Source: Hirschia maritima DSM 19733
GTDB taxonomy: Bacteria > Pseudomonadota > Alphaproteobacteria > Caulobacterales > Hyphomonadaceae
Reading direction: 5' to 3'
Length of the DNA stretch: 64,000 bases
Assembly (NCBI RefSeq): GCF_000378345.1
Contig: NZ_KB899547.1
Span: forward strand, 1 to 64,000
Shown here: one piece after another, positions 26,360 to 37,874 of the stretch
Numbering within the stretch: position 1 is the first letter of the stretch
Layout of the letters: the number at the start of each line of letters is the position of its first letter
Position numbers and translations under genes: made by a program
The notes under the pieces: generated by a model
What the model saw: only the letters and a program-made list of their open reading frames with translations
Told to the model about the DNA's origin: nothing
Database searches by the model: none

Positions 26360-27754
26360 ATGTTAAAATTGCGTAGAACTCGCAACGCTGAGAACATTGC
26401 TGCTTTTCGAGGAGAAGCTCACGCAAATGACAGAGAAATTGAGAGTTTGGTGCCGATTTTAGAGAAGGTGTGTCGTGAGATCCAATTGGGCAAGCAGCCG
26501 GATTTTGCCATTCTTCCACATAATATTTCCCAGCCTCTTCAGAAATTGTTTGATTCTATTCAGCAACGAAATGTTGAAGACCTAGAATGTACTGTGGATT
26601 ATTCGGTTCAGGCGAGCGAATCCATGGCTGCCGTTGCGCGAAGCATCGGTGAGGTGAGAGCTGCAAGAGAGCAAACGCAAATTATCGCGGCTGCCGTTGA
26701 GGAGTTAGATGTATCGACGGGCCAGATTTCTGAAACAGCTACTAAAGCTGCAAATGATGTAAATTCGTCTTCAGAATTGATGAATGAGTGCCGTCAAAAA
26801 GTTCAAATGACGTCAGATGCCATGGAACGTATTGGTCATTCCATGACGAGCACGGAAAGCGAAACATCATCAGTGACCAGCGCAGTTGAAAAGATAACTG
26901 CATTTATTGGCACAATAGACGGGATTGCTCAGCAAACAAACTTGCTAGCATTGAATGCCACAATTGAAGCTGCAAGAGCTGGTGAAGCTGGTAAAGGCTT
27001 CGCAGTTGTGGCTGAGGAAGTTAAGACGCTATCTGGTGAAACTCAAAAGGCAACTGAACAAATAGGAGCGTTAATTGATGAATTGCGCTCGGTGTCTGGA
27101 AATTTGACTCAGTGCGTTGAAGAAGCATTGGCTTCTGTCTCTGCAGCGAAAGAGTTAACTGTTGCGACAGAAGAACTCTCTTCGCAGGCAAGTGAATTGG
27201 CGAGCGGAACGTCTAACAATATGTCGGAAATTGAACATGTATTGAAAGAGCAATCCAAGGCAACATCTGAAATATCCCAAGGCGTATCACATATTGCTCA
27301 TGTCTGTGAAAAAGCAACTTCCTTTGGAGATAATGTCATTGATTCAGTTGTGAAATCTGAGAAAAACATCAATAGGCAGTTTGCTCAGTTGGATAAACTT
27401 GAAATACCAAATTATGTCCTGCACCGTGCAAAATCTGACCACTTCTTGTGGAAAAAGAACCTATCTGAAATGTTGGTTGGATTGAACAATCTTACTGCGG
27501 CTGAATTGTCAGATCATCATTCCTGCCGACTAGGGAAGTGGTATGATAAAGTTTCTGATGTTTCAATTTCTCAACATCCATCCTTCATTGAAATTCAAAA
27601 GCCGCATTCCGATGTTCATAATTATGGAAAAAAGGCTGCCTCACTATTCGCGCGAGGTGATCGCGATGGGGCGGTTAATGCTGTTGAAGACATGGAGAAA
27701 GCTTCTATCGAAGTTGTGCGTTTGTTGGATGTTATGATTAGCCGTCCCAAATAG
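26360..27754 (+). CDS. Soluble methyl-accepting chemotaxis protein with CZB domain
   Basis: 464 residues from ATG 26360 (GAGGGG site); upstream frame to 26330 unlikely. No membrane segment is visible. The signalling hairpin is [40 protein letters not shown] at about residues 189-228. The C-terminal part [14 protein letters not shown]...[11 protein letters not shown]...HSDVHN is a CZB domain, which binds zinc with one Cys and three His. Cytoplasmic CZB chemoreceptors sense zinc or hypochlorous acid. No Che genes adjoin it. Confidence 0.93.
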   Translation: MLKLRRTRNAENIAAFRGEAHANDREIESLVPILEKVCREIQLGKQPDFAILPHNISQPLQKLFDSIQQRNVEDLECTVDYSVQASESMAAVARSIGEVRAAREQTQIIAAAVEELDVSTGQISETATKAANDVNSSSELMNECRQKVQMTSDAMERIGHSMTSTESETSSVTSAVEKITAFIGTIDGIAQQTNLLALNATIEAARAGEAGKGFAVVAEEVKTLSGETQKATEQIGALIDELRSVSGNLTQCVEEALASVSAAKELTVATEELSSQASELASGTSNNMSEIEHVLKEQSKATSEISQGVSHIAHVCEKATSFGDNVIDSVVKSEKNINRQFAQLDKLEIPNYVLHRAKSDHFLWKKNLSEMLVGLNNLTAAELSDHHSCRLGKWYDKVSDVSISQHPSFIEIQKPHSDVHNYGKKAASLFARGDRDGAVNAVEDMEKASIEVVRLLDVMISRPK

Positions 27755-27815
27755 AAGGTTTACTGTTTTATCCATGTTGCAGGCTGCGATAGAATAAGGT
27801 TTTGAACGCTACATG

Positions 27816-27848
27816 AAGAGCTTCATCCCAGCGCGAAACGAAGCTCTT
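27816..27848. terminator. Perfect 9-bp hairpin between convergent genes
   Basis: AAGAGCTTC pairs perfectly with GAAGCTCTT around a 15-base loop at 27825-27839. It lies between the chemoreceptor stop (27754) and the S41 protease stop (27869). Neither side is followed directly by a T run, though TTTTTATTC occurs 15-20 bp on. A bidirectional stop is the likeliest job. Confidence 0.55.
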
Positions 27849-27868
27849 GGAGTAGGGGGGATGGATTT

Positions 27869-28954
27869 TTATTCTATTTTATTATCTTCAACCAACTTGG
27901 ATATACGTGCTTCAATTCTCTTTAGCTTCCTTGCATCATTAGTTGTTGTCTTGAGGATGTCTAAATAGTGGGTCTGAGCAATATTTAGAGCGGAAGATGA
28001 TGGTGCCTCTATGTGGGGCACCACTCCTTTGCCTTCAAAATTGCTGTTTGTAGAGGTATAGACCGGGCGTCGGGTTGGTATAAAGGCGCTAAAATGTTGG
28101 GTTATTTGTATATCGCTGCCCGCATTGGCAGCTCCAATGCTTTTCGTGCCAACAATGGTCGCACGGTCTATATGTTTCATCATGTACGATAAAGATTCTC
28201 CTGCGGAGAATGTGTTCTCATCGATCAGAATATAGACTGGTCGGTCAGTACCATATCTAGGGCCATTGAGTTGGCTATCACTCCAGCGCTCTTCTATTTC
28301 GCCAGTTTTGCGGGAATGCATGTCCAGTAAATGTGTCTTTTCCTTCAGAAAATAGCTAGCGATTAGTTGATCAGTATATTCATACCCACCAAAATTGCCG
28401 CGAAGATCGAGAATAAAGCTGTCTGTATCTTTAAGGAACTCAAAGGAAGCGGCGAGTTTCGCTTTTGCCTGCTCGACAGGCGCAAACGCGGATAGCTTTA
28501 AATAGCCTACATTGAAAGGTAGCCGTTCAACTTTTTCAAACCCTAGATTTCTCGATTTCCAAAACTTCATTTCCATCGAGTCTTCAAAATCTCTGGAGAC
28601 CTGTTCACTATCTGGAATATCTAAAGCGATAGGAGAGTATTGAATTCTGATGTGTTGGTCGCCGGATACCTGTTGGAGCTCTTTTGTCAAAAATTCAGCA
28701 AACGTTTCTGGATCTTCTTTCATTTGAATCTGTTGATTGTTGTCGATTTTATCCAGATGATCGAGCATCATTGTCGCTTTTTCTACATCTACGTATGAAG
28801 TTGAAATAGCTTCTTTTAAGCCATCAACTACTGTGAGCGGCATATGTTCATGGAGTTGTTTTGGAGGAAGCTGGGCTGATGCGGTGGAAAATGAACACCC
28901 GCAAAGATAAAAAGCTGAAATTGCGCTTAGAAATAAAGTCGGTGTTTTCTGCAT
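27869..28954 (-). CDS. S41 family (tail-specific-like) serine peptidase, lipoprotein
   Basis: About 361 residues from ATG 28954 (GGAG upstream), which gives a signal peptide with lipobox-like LCGC (FLSAISAFYLCGC); the frame extends 22 more codons into the MarR gene. FILDLRGNFGGYEY is the conserved beta strand of the crotonase-like S41 core, and ENTFSAGES contains the catalytic Ser (S-A-G-E). The later GTKSIGAANAGSD fits the Lys/Gly loop. An envelope-anchored peptidase, possibly acting on peptide uptake or turnover; the substrate is unknown. It sits 5 bp after the MarR gene in the same unit. Confidence 0.85.
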   Translation of the reverse strand: MQKTPTLFLSAISAFYLCGCSFSTASAQLPPKQLHEHMPLTVVDGLKEAISTSYVDVEKATMMLDHLDKIDNNQQIQMKEDPETFAEFLTKELQQVSGDQHIRIQYSPIALDIPDSEQVSRDFEDSMEMKFWKSRNLGFEKVERLPFNVGYLKLSAFAPVEQAKAKLAASFEFLKDTDSFILDLRGNFGGYEYTDQLIASYFLKEKTHLLDMHSRKTGEIEERWSDSQLNGPRYGTDRPVYILIDENTFSAGESLSYMMKHIDRATIVGTKSIGAANAGSDIQITQHFSAFIPTRRPVYTSTNSNFEGKGVVPHIEAPSSSALNIAQTHYLDILKTTTNDARKLKRIEARISKLVEDNKIE

Positions 28955-28958
28955 TGGG

Positions 28959-29444
28959 CTATTGCTCCGTTTGATCTTCGAGTTTTGAATTTTGTTGGGC
29001 TTCTTGAATGCGTGCAGCAAAATCCTTTTGAGCGAGTGCTTGAGTGACCTGATTGAGAATTTCTGAAAACGAATACCCTAAGTCATTGTCCAAGCTTGCT
29101 GCCGCTTGCTGAGTAAAGGTCCAATGGTTTTGAAGTTGAGGGGTGATGCTTTTGGCGTAATCGGTCATGCCGATCAGGCGCTCACGTCCGTCTTTTTCGC
29201 TTTTTGTGATCGAAATGAGATTTGCTTTAGCCATTAATTTGACAGTTTGTGTAGCTGCGGGTTGCGTTATTTTCGCATGGGTAGCGATTTCGCTAATTGT
29301 GCATGTTTTCAATTGAATGAGAGCTTTCATGACGGGCGTATATCTGGGGCGGTAGTCTAGGCCGCTCTTTTCATATGAATCTGCTACAGCTCCGTCCAAC
29401 AGCTCTATGATATGCCGGAGTTGAGTACCGAGTTTGGATTTCAT
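28959..29444 (-). CDS. MarR family transcriptional regulator
   Basis: About 161 residues from ATG 29444 (weak AGGG site). The winged helix is visible: TPVMKALIQLKTCTISEIATHAKITQPAATQTVKLMAKANLISITKSEKDGRERLIGMTDYAK, with the recognition helix and the D-x-R-x-x-x-x wing of MarR proteins. It stands directly before the S41 peptidase gene, in the same unit, and may control it. The ligand is unknown. The frame is open upstream to 29543, but the upstream codons lack the family alignment. Confidence 0.85.
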   Translation of the reverse strand: MKSKLGTQLRHIIELLDGAVADSYEKSGLDYRPRYTPVMKALIQLKTCTISEIATHAKITQPAATQTVKLMAKANLISITKSEKDGRERLIGMTDYAKSITPQLQNHWTFTQQAAASLDNDLGYSFSEILNQVTQALAQKDFAARIQEAQQNSKLEDQTEQ

Positions 29445-29650
29445 TGCATAAGCCCTTATGTATTTCGATGTGTTGAGGTAACAAAAAATACATAAGCGGT
29501 AAAGTATATTTGGAGAAAATATTTTCAATATGATAAAATGCATTGATTTTATTATGTAAAATATTTATCTTGGACGTTCGGGTGTATGAGGCGAAGTACG
29601 CAGTTCGCACTGTTGCGGTTAGAAAATCGACCTTATAAAAATCTTGAATG

Positions 29651-30130
29651 TTATTTCTTGCCGGCGTTTGGATGATCTAAATGGTCGACATCAACCAGAT
29701 CCCATTCCAGTCCTTTTTGGCGGAATAATCGTTTATTCTGTTTGGGGTAATCAACAACATCATGGTCTAGGCGTTGGCCGACAACTATTGCTTTGAGGAT
29801 GGTTTCCCCAGTATTAATTATCGTATGGGATGCACCACCGGCGCGATATCCGATAAAATCACCAGCTGAAACAGTGTGCGATTCATCGTCGATGATAGCG
29901 GTAGCTGTTCCTTCCAATATATAAACACATTCATCTTCATGGTGATGCATGTGTTGTTCTGTTGTTTCGTCCCCTGGAGCAACTTCTATAAGATGAAATC
30001 CAAACCCTTGAAGGCTAGTAAGATCGCCAAGAGATTTATTTAATCGCTTCGCATTGTCATTGAGAAAATGAGTTTTTTCAGAACCTTCGAATGCATCAAT
30101 TTCAGATTTTGTCAGGATGTATTTGCTCAT
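29651..30130 (-). CDS. Cupin domain protein
   Basis: 159 residues from ATG 30130 with a GGAGGTTTTATTG site. The cupin motif 1 is HMHHHEDECVYILEGTATAIIDDESHTV (HxHxxxxExxxxxxG) and motif 2 GDFIGYRAGGASHTIINTGE (PxxxxH-like), so a metal-binding beta barrel is expected. Similar small cupins bind or isomerise sugar or auxin-like compounds; function unknown. A 250 bp gap with presumable katG promoter lies upstream. Confidence 0.85.
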   Translation of the reverse strand: MSKYILTKSEIDAFEGSEKTHFLNDNAKRLNKSLGDLTSLQGFGFHLIEVAPGDETTEQHMHHHEDECVYILEGTATAIIDDESHTVSAGDFIGYRAGGASHTIINTGETILKAIVVGQRLDHDVVDYPKQNKRLFRQKGLEWDLVDVDHLDHPNAGKK

Positions 30131-30326
30131 CAATAAAACCTCCCATTCTATTTTTGCTTGTTAAGAGATTAAAGCATCAACATTTACGAGTCGTGTAAAT
30201 ATAAATATTTGTGATGTTTGATATGCTTAAATATCACTATTATTTATTTTGGAATCATTCTAAACTGAGCTCATCGCTGGCTGAAGAGTAAGTTCGAAAG
30301 CAGGTTATGTTCAATATGATGCATAG

Positions 30327-32552
<2,226 letters not shown>

Positions 32553-32565
32553 TGCAGTCTTGAAA

Positions 32566-32607
32566 AGCTTTGCGCACTTGGGAGAAAATCCTGAGTGCGC
32601 AAAAGCT
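32566..32607. terminator. Bidirectional terminator between katG and coq7
   Basis: AGCTTTGCGCACT pairs with AGTGCGCAAAAGCT (one bulged A) around an interior loop. It is followed on the plus strand by ATTTTAG, and on the minus strand the reverse complement is led by a run of T. It lies 14 bp after the katG stop and 4 bp before the coq7 stop. Confidence 0.7.
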
Positions 32608-32610
32608 ATT

Positions 32611-33153
32611 TTAGATCTTTTCTGAAACTTTAATGGCAAAGCGACAGCCAGCTTTTATGAAACCAGATAAAAGCGGATATGCAGGAGCCTCGTGTGCGCC
32701 TTCTTCAATTGCATAATGTTTGTGAGCTGCTTCATCATCTCGGAATTTGGCAAACATTGGCGCATATTCCGTCTCGCCGCGTTTTTCTAATTCTTTTACC
32801 TGATCATCATAGTGTTGTTCGATCACTGTCTCTACTGCTTCTGTGCAGGCATGGGCCGCTTTTTCACCAAGAAGTGCTGTTGCAACGCCTAATCCATATG
32901 ATGCGACGCCCCAGATTGGCGTCATTGCTGTTGGACGAACTCCTTTTGTTTGAATGAGTTCATCAAAAGCATCGAGGTGATCTTGCTCTTCTTCTTCCAT
33001 ATGAGTGAGGTCGTCCACGATTTTGGATTTACCTTGAAGACGTTCGAAGACTGCGCGTTGTCCTTTATAAATGCCAACCGCTGCGTACTCACCAGCATGA
33101 TCTACTCGGATCATTTCCTCAACACGGCGGGATAGGGGGCGTGGACGTGGCAT
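32611..33153 (-). CDS. coq7: Demethoxyubiquinone hydroxylase (Coq7/Cat5)
   Basis: 180 residues. RRVEEMIRVDHAGEYAAVGIYKGQ and HMEEEEQDHLDAFDELI supply the Glu-x-x-His pairs of the di-iron centre, and the second half has EQHYDDQVKEL...FRDDEAAHKHYAIEEG for the matching ligands. Coq7 hydroxylates demethoxyubiquinone in ubiquinone biosynthesis, membrane-associated. The family in alphaproteobacteria is of this size. It is followed 46 bp later (in reading direction) by no gene in the same direction until katG's convergent end. Confidence 0.93.
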   Translation of the reverse strand: MPRPRPLSRRVEEMIRVDHAGEYAAVGIYKGQRAVFERLQGKSKIVDDLTHMEEEEQDHLDAFDELIQTKGVRPTAMTPIWGVASYGLGVATALLGEKAAHACTEAVETVIEQHYDDQVKELEKRGETEYAPMFAKFRDDEAAHKHYAIEEGAHEAPAYPLLSGFIKAGCRFAIKVSEKI

Positions 33154-33198
33154 TTTGAGACTCCTTTAAAAGGCTCAGAAACTAGAGGTGACTCTAAT

Positions 33199-33708
33199 TC
33201 AATTTTGATTTTTGCGAAAGGCGCTCATAAAGGAGGCCATTGCAAGAAGCATTGCAGCGAATGCATTCATATTGGCCATTGTGACGCCAAAAATCACGAG
33301 TGGCGGCTCGTCGCACTTTCCCACAACGATTGGTGCATCTAGTGATAAGCTTTGAGTGGGATCTAAATCCACGCTTTGACAACCAGCTTCGAAGAGCCCC
33401 CATTCCACGCCTGAATGATAAAGTGCGTATCCAGTTCCATAAAGAAAAACCAAACCCAGTAGTAGGTTGGTGACTTTTAGAATTGGCCAGTTTGATTTGG
33501 CACGAAAAAGTACGAGTCCCGATATCGCTAAGAAAATTGCTGCCCAATAGGGTTCTCTTTGCTTTAGGCAAAGTTCGCATGGAAACATTTTGCCAAAATT
33601 CTCAAATGCGTGGGCGCTTGCGAGCATAAATATGCTCACAAGTATGGCTGCGTATGGCCATATGCGGGACGTGAATAGCTTTTCTATCATGTCGTATGTT
33701 TTCTTCAT
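33199..33708 (-). CDS. dsbB: Disulfide bond formation protein B-type (DsbB)
   Basis: 169 residues with four membrane helices. FPCELCLKQREPYW includes the CxxC pair CELC in a periplasmic loop, and WGLFEAGCQSVDL and VGKCDEPPLVIFGV provide the second Cys pair. DsbB reoxidises DsbA by passing electrons to ubiquinone. The alphaproteobacterial relatives are shorter on the second loop. Start may be ATG 33708 or 33690. It lies upstream of coq7 in the same direction with a 46 bp gap. Confidence 0.88.
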   Translation of the reverse strand: MKKTYDMIEKLFTSRIWPYAAILVSIFMLASAHAFENFGKMFPCELCLKQREPYWAAIFLAISGLVLFRAKSNWPILKVTNLLLGLVFLYGTGYALYHSGVEWGLFEAGCQSVDLDPTQSLSLDAPIVVGKCDEPPLVIFGVTMANMNAFAAMLLAMASFMSAFRKNQN

Positions 33709-33747
33709 ATCGAGGAAGAAAGCAATGCGTTATGATGTGATTGTGAC

Positions 33748-34434
33748 TTAACGTCCCAATAGAACTTTTAATGTTTCACCAGGATCAAGTAAATTACCTG
33801 TCACAAGGCCTGTGGCAATCAAAGTCGCGACCGTAATCAAAGCACTTACCCATATTATTCCCAGCAATAAACCTCCGACGGTTAGGATGCCGTCGCGTTC
33901 CATGCGACCAAAAGAAACCATCGCAACTGCAAACCCCGGAATGGTATTGGTTGCAGGTAATGGTGTAAGGATGGAAAGACAGAATATGACAAGGATCAAA
34001 CCAATTACACGATCCAATTTGGAACTTGCGAAAAAGGTCAAACGTGGACGAGATATTTTTTCGACCCAACCAAAATACTTACGGCCACCTTTGGCAGTGT
34101 TTTGAAGGCCTTCTTTAGATATTTTGCGCTCTGCGAATTTCGTTGGCAACCATGGCTCTTTGCGGCCCATTACCATTTGAAATGCAATAGCTGCCATTGG
34201 AAGAGCTACAATCTGTGGGACGAGGTATAAAAATGGGACACAGCAAGGCAGAGCTAGGATAAAGAGCGCGGCACCAAAAGCTTGTCCCTCCAGTGCGTGT
34301 GTAAGCTCTTTGAGAGTGATACCTTCCTCAGGAGCGTTTTCAGCTAAGTCCTCTATGGATTCAATTAGGCTGGGCTTTGAATGCTTCATGTCGACTGCCT
34401 GTTTGGAAGGTGATTCACTAACTATTTGATTCAT
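33748..34434 (-). CDS. Exopolysaccharide synthesis ExoD family protein
   Basis: 228 residues. ITLKELTHALEGQAFGAALFILALPCCVPFLYLVPQIVALPMAAIAFQMVMGRKEPWLP is the ExoD block, with a polar N-terminus and then four or five membrane helices. ExoD-like proteins affect exopolysaccharide amount and alkaline tolerance in Rhizobium; direct function is unknown. It stands alone; its start faces the tRNA-Leu gene. Confidence 0.85.
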   Translation of the reverse strand: MNQIVSESPSKQAVDMKHSKPSLIESIEDLAENAPEEGITLKELTHALEGQAFGAALFILALPCCVPFLYLVPQIVALPMAAIAFQMVMGRKEPWLPTKFAERKISKEGLQNTAKGGRKYFGWVEKISRPRLTFFASSKLDRVIGLILVIFCLSILTPLPATNTIPGFAVAMVSFGRMERDGILTVGGLLLGIIWVSALITVATLIATGLVTGNLLDPGETLKVLLGR

Positions 34435-34629
34435 AGCCCGGTACTCATATTCGCGTTAAATTTGTGCGCTGAAAAACTGTGATGCAGGATTAATACCTGA
34501 ATGTGTTCGGATAAAGATAAATCTCAATATTGTCTGCACAAAATTGGGTATGAAGATTATTTCAAAAAAGTGTTTAAAACCATTTGACCTTTGGCTGTGT
34601 CTCTGTCATTTTCCCGCCTCGCTTAGGTT

Positions 34630-34714
34630 GCCTCTGTGGCGGAATTGGTAGACGCGTTGGATTCAAAATCCAATTTCTTCGGAAGTGTCCGTTCGAGTCG
34701 GACCAGAGGTACCA
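34630..34714 (+). tRNA. tRNA-Leu (CAA)
   Basis: The 85-base gene (with ACCA encoded) folds as a class II tRNA: acceptor GCCTCTG with CAGAGGT, discriminator A at 34711 and CCA at 34712-34714; anticodon stem TTGGA/TCCAA around the loop TTCAAAA, giving anticodon CAA at 34664-34666; a long variable arm; and T-arm with GTTCGAGTC. Leucine identity is supported by the long variable arm and A73. Confidence 0.95.
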
Positions 34715-34825
34715 AGCGATATTTTCCCAAAATATGACGTTAGGTGACGAGTTGAATTAAGTTTTGGCTCCCTCATACTCTCAATTAGAACTGTTCGAGA
34801 TCTAAAATTGGGAATGAGTGACGAC

Positions 34826-35731
34826 ATGGATATTCTAAGAACACCAGATTCAAGATTCCAAAATTTGCCTGACTATGAATTCGCACCCCATTATTATGAT
34901 GTCGTAGGGCATGAAACCGGGACTCTGCGTCTGCATTACATCGATGAGGGGCCTAAAGATGGGCGAGTCATCTTAATGATGCATGGTGAACCTAGTTGGT
35001 CTTATTTGTATCGATTTATGATCAAAAAAGTGTCGGAGGCGGGTTTTAGGGTGATCGCGCCAGATCTTATCGGATTTGGAAGATCAGATAAGCCCAGTGA
35101 GACTTCCGATTATACCTATAGCCGACACGTTGATTGGATGAGCGATTGGTTTGAGGCCTTGAAAATTCAAAATGCAGTTTTGTTTTGTCAGGACTGGGGT
35201 GGGTTAATTGGATTGAGGCTGGTTGCAAAATACTCCGATCAGTTTAGCGGCGTTATAGCTGCCAACACTGGATTGCCTACTGGAGAGCATTCTGCCAGTG
35301 AAGCGTTTTTGCAATGGCAAGAGTATTCCCAATCAGTGCCAGTGTTTCCAGCTGGAGGTGTCATTAGCCGAGGCACGGTTAGAAAGCTAAGTGATACTGA
35401 AATTGCAGCGTATGATGCTCCATATCCAGATGAGACCTATAAAGCTGGGGCTAGAATCTTCCCCAAATTGGTTCCAACATCACCAGATGCTGATGGCGCA
35501 AAAGATAACAAAGAAGCTTGGAAGGTATTGAGCCAATTTAACAAGCCATTTTTAACTTGCTTTTCGGACCAAGACCCTGTGACGGCAGGTGGTGAAAAAA
35601 TCTTTCAAAAGCTGGTGCCCGGATGTGAAGGGCAAGATCATACAATTCTTACCGGTGGAGGGCACTTCCTACAGGAAGATGTGAGCGATGAATTGTCTGA
35701 TATCATCATTAAGTTTGCTGGTCAGGTTTAG
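34826..35731 (+). CDS. Haloalkane dehalogenase (HLD-I, DhlA-like)
   Basis: 301 residues from ATG 34826 (upstream frame reaches 34808, TTG). The oxyanion element is HGEPSWSYLYR, the nucleophile is D123 within FCQDWGG, the halide-binding Trp is W124, and GGGHFLQED carries the catalytic His. The nucleophile Asp with the HGEP motif is the signature of haloalkane dehalogenase subfamily I, which hydrolyses C-halogen bonds. Related alpha/beta hydrolases such as epoxide hydrolases cannot be excluded entirely, but HGEP plus W124 favours dehalogenase. Confidence 0.88.
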   Translation: MDILRTPDSRFQNLPDYEFAPHYYDVVGHETGTLRLHYIDEGPKDGRVILMMHGEPSWSYLYRFMIKKVSEAGFRVIAPDLIGFGRSDKPSETSDYTYSRHVDWMSDWFEALKIQNAVLFCQDWGGLIGLRLVAKYSDQFSGVIAANTGLPTGEHSASEAFLQWQEYSQSVPVFPAGGVISRGTVRKLSDTEIAAYDAPYPDETYKAGARIFPKLVPTSPDADGAKDNKEAWKVLSQFNKPFLTCFSDQDPVTAGGEKIFQKLVPGCEGQDHTILTGGGHFLQEDVSDELSDIIIKFAGQV

Positions 35732-35866
35732 CTAAATCAACCCGTTTCAAAGCGACATCGACTGGAGTAATGTCATTTCTGAACATAAATCCACGCGGCT
35801 ATGCCAAATAGTGTGGAATGTTTCTTGCTAGATTCAGCTTGTTTATATCTGAATCTAGAGGTCACT

Positions 35867-36040
35867 ATGTTGAACTTACGTTTTAGTGAAGATAGGTCGC
35901 CAAGGTATCCTGAGAAATCACGAGGCGGTGTTATCTCTAAAATTATTGCAATCTCAACAGTTTGTTTTGTTGGGACGCTCGTTTATTTGAACCCTGATGT
36001 AATGATTGAAGTTACAAATCGCTTGGTTGGTGAGCTGTAA
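35867..36040 (+). CDS. Small single-helix membrane protein
   Basis: 57 residues from ATG 35867, chosen for the AGAGGT site six bases upstream; the frame is open to 35801. One hydrophobic helix VISKIIAISTVCFVGTLVYL follows a charged N-terminus with RFSEDRSPRYPEKSRGG. The 3' end overlaps the amidotransferase gene on the other strand by 29 bp. Function unknown. Confidence 0.55.
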   Translation: MLNLRFSEDRSPRYPEKSRGGVISKIIAISTVCFVGTLVYLNPDVMIEVTNRLVGEL

Positions 36041-36752
36041 TAAAATCGCACATCCATTTGGCGACGAGTTGATTATCATCTTTGGTATTGTGCAAAGACG
36101 CTACGGCTTGGTCGACGAATTCGGGTGCCAAAATTGTACCTCTTCGGACACTATACAGTGCCGTTGAGTATTCTATGCTGAACTCTGGATGCCCTTGAAA
36201 AGATAAAGCTGGTGCTTGCGGGTAATAGAGCGCAGCAAATTCACAAAATTCAGAAGAGGCAAGAAGTTCACTGTTGGGCGGTTGAATTTCAACTTGATCT
36301 TGATGGCTTACGGATAAGTAGAACTCTTCCACATTTTGGGAAAACCAATCGGGCCGTGAATTGACATTGTAAGTGTGCCGGCCAGCTCCCCAACCTTTTT
36401 CTGATTTGACAACATTTCCATTGAAAGCTTGTGCAATCGCTTGATGCCCAAAGCATATGCCAATTTGAGGTTTGTTTGCGGTGGCAATATCTCGAATGAA
36501 TTGAAGCAGGGGAGATATCCATGCATGGTCTTCGTAAACTCCCGCCGCTGAACCAGTGATGAGAAAACCATCAAATAAATCTATGGACGGAAGTTGGTCT
36601 TTTGAAAAAGGGTGTTCACAAATACGAAAAGTTTCAAATTGAAATTGATCGGTCACGGAATTGAAGAGCTGTTCAAACATCACTGGGTAGGTTGGGAAAT
36701 CTGAACGAATAGTCTCAGGTGGAAGGCCTGTTTCGATTATTGCTATTTTCAT
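36012..36752 (-). CDS. Class I glutamine amidotransferase-like protein
   Basis: 246 residues. IGICFGHQAIAQAFNGNVVKSEKGWGAGRHTYNV contains the GICFGHQ elbow with the nucleophile Cys; LSFQGHPEFS provides the His-x-Glu. The whole fits the stand-alone GMP-synthase-like family (GATase1_GMPSynth). Substrate unknown. It is a second copy-type relative of the gene at 16242 but not close in sequence. The end overlaps the small membrane gene at 36040. Confidence 0.9.
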   Translation of the reverse strand: MKIAIIETGLPPETIRSDFPTYPVMFEQLFNSVTDQFQFETFRICEHPFSKDQLPSIDLFDGFLITGSAAGVYEDHAWISPLLQFIRDIATANKPQIGICFGHQAIAQAFNGNVVKSEKGWGAGRHTYNVNSRPDWFSQNVEEFYLSVSHQDQVEIQPPNSELLASSEFCEFAALYYPQAPALSFQGHPEFSIEYSTALYSVRRGTILAPEFVDQAVASLHNTKDDNQLVAKWMCDFITAHQPSDL

Positions 36753-36911
36753 TTTGCTTTAGTCCGCGGCATTAACATCATAATGAGTAAGTAGGTGCGG
36801 AGTTACCTCTTGAAAAGCCTGAGTTTTTAAGAATGAAATGCAAGTGCAAAATGTTAGCGCTATAACATAAAATATAGTGCAGACATATGGTCCCTAAGAG
36901 ATTGCAATACG

Positions 36912-36939
36912 TTGACACCTCATTAAGAGCGGCTAATTA
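36912..36939 (+). promoter_or_regulatory. Candidate sigma-70 promoter of sdhCDA
   Basis: A perfect TTGACA at 36912-36917 and TAATTA at 36934-36939 with a 16 bp spacer lie about 58 bp before sdhC. No other strong box pair is nearer. The match to sigma-70 is by eye. Confidence 0.5.
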
Positions 36940-36997
36940 CAGTATGCAAAAAATGATGAAACAGCATTCGCAGTTTTAGCGCGGAAAAGGGGCATTC

Positions 36998-37408
36998 ATG
37001 GCCAATCAGGTCGAGGCAGACAAGCGTCCATTGTCGCCGCATCTACAAGTATGGAAATTCCACCCAACGATGTTAACGTCGATTATGCAACGTATCACAG
37101 GCGTTGGTAATGCGTTGGGTGTCGCAATTGTTGTTGGTTGGCTGTTTGCTATCGCATCCGGCGGTGACATCTACAGATGTTATGATGTGTTCTTTACATC
37201 AATTTTTGGAAAGATAATTCTTTTCGGCTTTACAGTTTCAGTGATGTACCACTTGGCGCAAGGTGTTCGTTTTCTTTTCTGGGATATGGGAAAGGGATTT
37301 ACACCAGCAGTCGCAAATTTCTGGTCTTATTTCACGATTGCATTCGGTGTGCTCGGTGCGGTTGGTGTTTGGTTCTTTGCGGGTCTCATCCCGGGCGTAG
37401 CGGTGTAA
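36998..37408 (+). CDS. sdhC: Succinate dehydrogenase cytochrome b556 subunit
   Basis: 136 residues. RPLSPHLQVWKFHPTMLTSIMQRITGVGNALG is the canonical SdhC start with SPH...SI.HR/QRITG; three membrane helices follow. The haem ligand His is in VMYHLAQGVRFLFWD. With SdhD it anchors the dehydrogenase and reduces ubiquinone. It opens the operon; the sdhD ATG follows after 13 bp. Confidence 0.95.
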   Translation: MANQVEADKRPLSPHLQVWKFHPTMLTSIMQRITGVGNALGVAIVVGWLFAIASGGDIYRCYDVFFTSIFGKIILFGFTVSVMYHLAQGVRFLFWDMGKGFTPAVANFWSYFTIAFGVLGAVGVWFFAGLIPGVAV

Positions 37409-37420
37409 GGGAGAGTATCA

Positions 37421-37819
37421 ATGTCAAACTCAATGCGTACACCTTTAGGTAAAGTTCGTGGTCTTGGATCTGCACGTGATGGTGCGGGCCATTTTATAGC
37501 TCAGCGCGTTTCTGCTGTAGCGCTGGTTTTTCTGGTCCCTTGGTTTCTAGTGTCTCTTCTATGTGCGACGCGCGGTGACGATACTGCAGCTCGTTTTGCA
37601 AATGCGGAAGCTTGGTTGAGCCACCCATTCAACGCGATTTTAGTATTGCTTGCTGTTTGCGGCACAATCTATCACATGCGTTTGGGGCTTCAGGTTGTGA
37701 TTGAAGATTATATTACTGGTCACACAATGCGCATTGCATTGTTGATCTTAAACACCTTCGCAAGCTACGGCCTTATCGCAGCAGCCGTGTTCTCCGTATT
37801 AAAAGTTGCAGTAGCATAA
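37421..37819 (+). CDS. sdhD: Succinate dehydrogenase hydrophobic anchor subunit
   Basis: 132 residues. MRTPLGKVRGLGSARDGAGHFIAQRVSAVALVFLVPWFL is the SdhD pattern (G-x-G-S-A-x-x-G...H-x-x-x-Q-R), with three membrane helices; the haem His is in TIYHMRLGLQVVIEDYI. It is the second anchor of complex II. Gap to sdhA is 55 bp, with sdhA's ribosome site AAGAAAGGCAATTGAG. Confidence 0.95.
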   Translation: MSNSMRTPLGKVRGLGSARDGAGHFIAQRVSAVALVFLVPWFLVSLLCATRGDDTAARFANAEAWLSHPFNAILVLLAVCGTIYHMRLGLQVVIEDYITGHTMRIALLILNTFASYGLIAAAVFSVLKVAVA

Positions 37820-37874
37820 AAAAATTTGATCGCCCCCACAGTGATGGCGCGGGCGAATAAGAAAGGCAATTGAG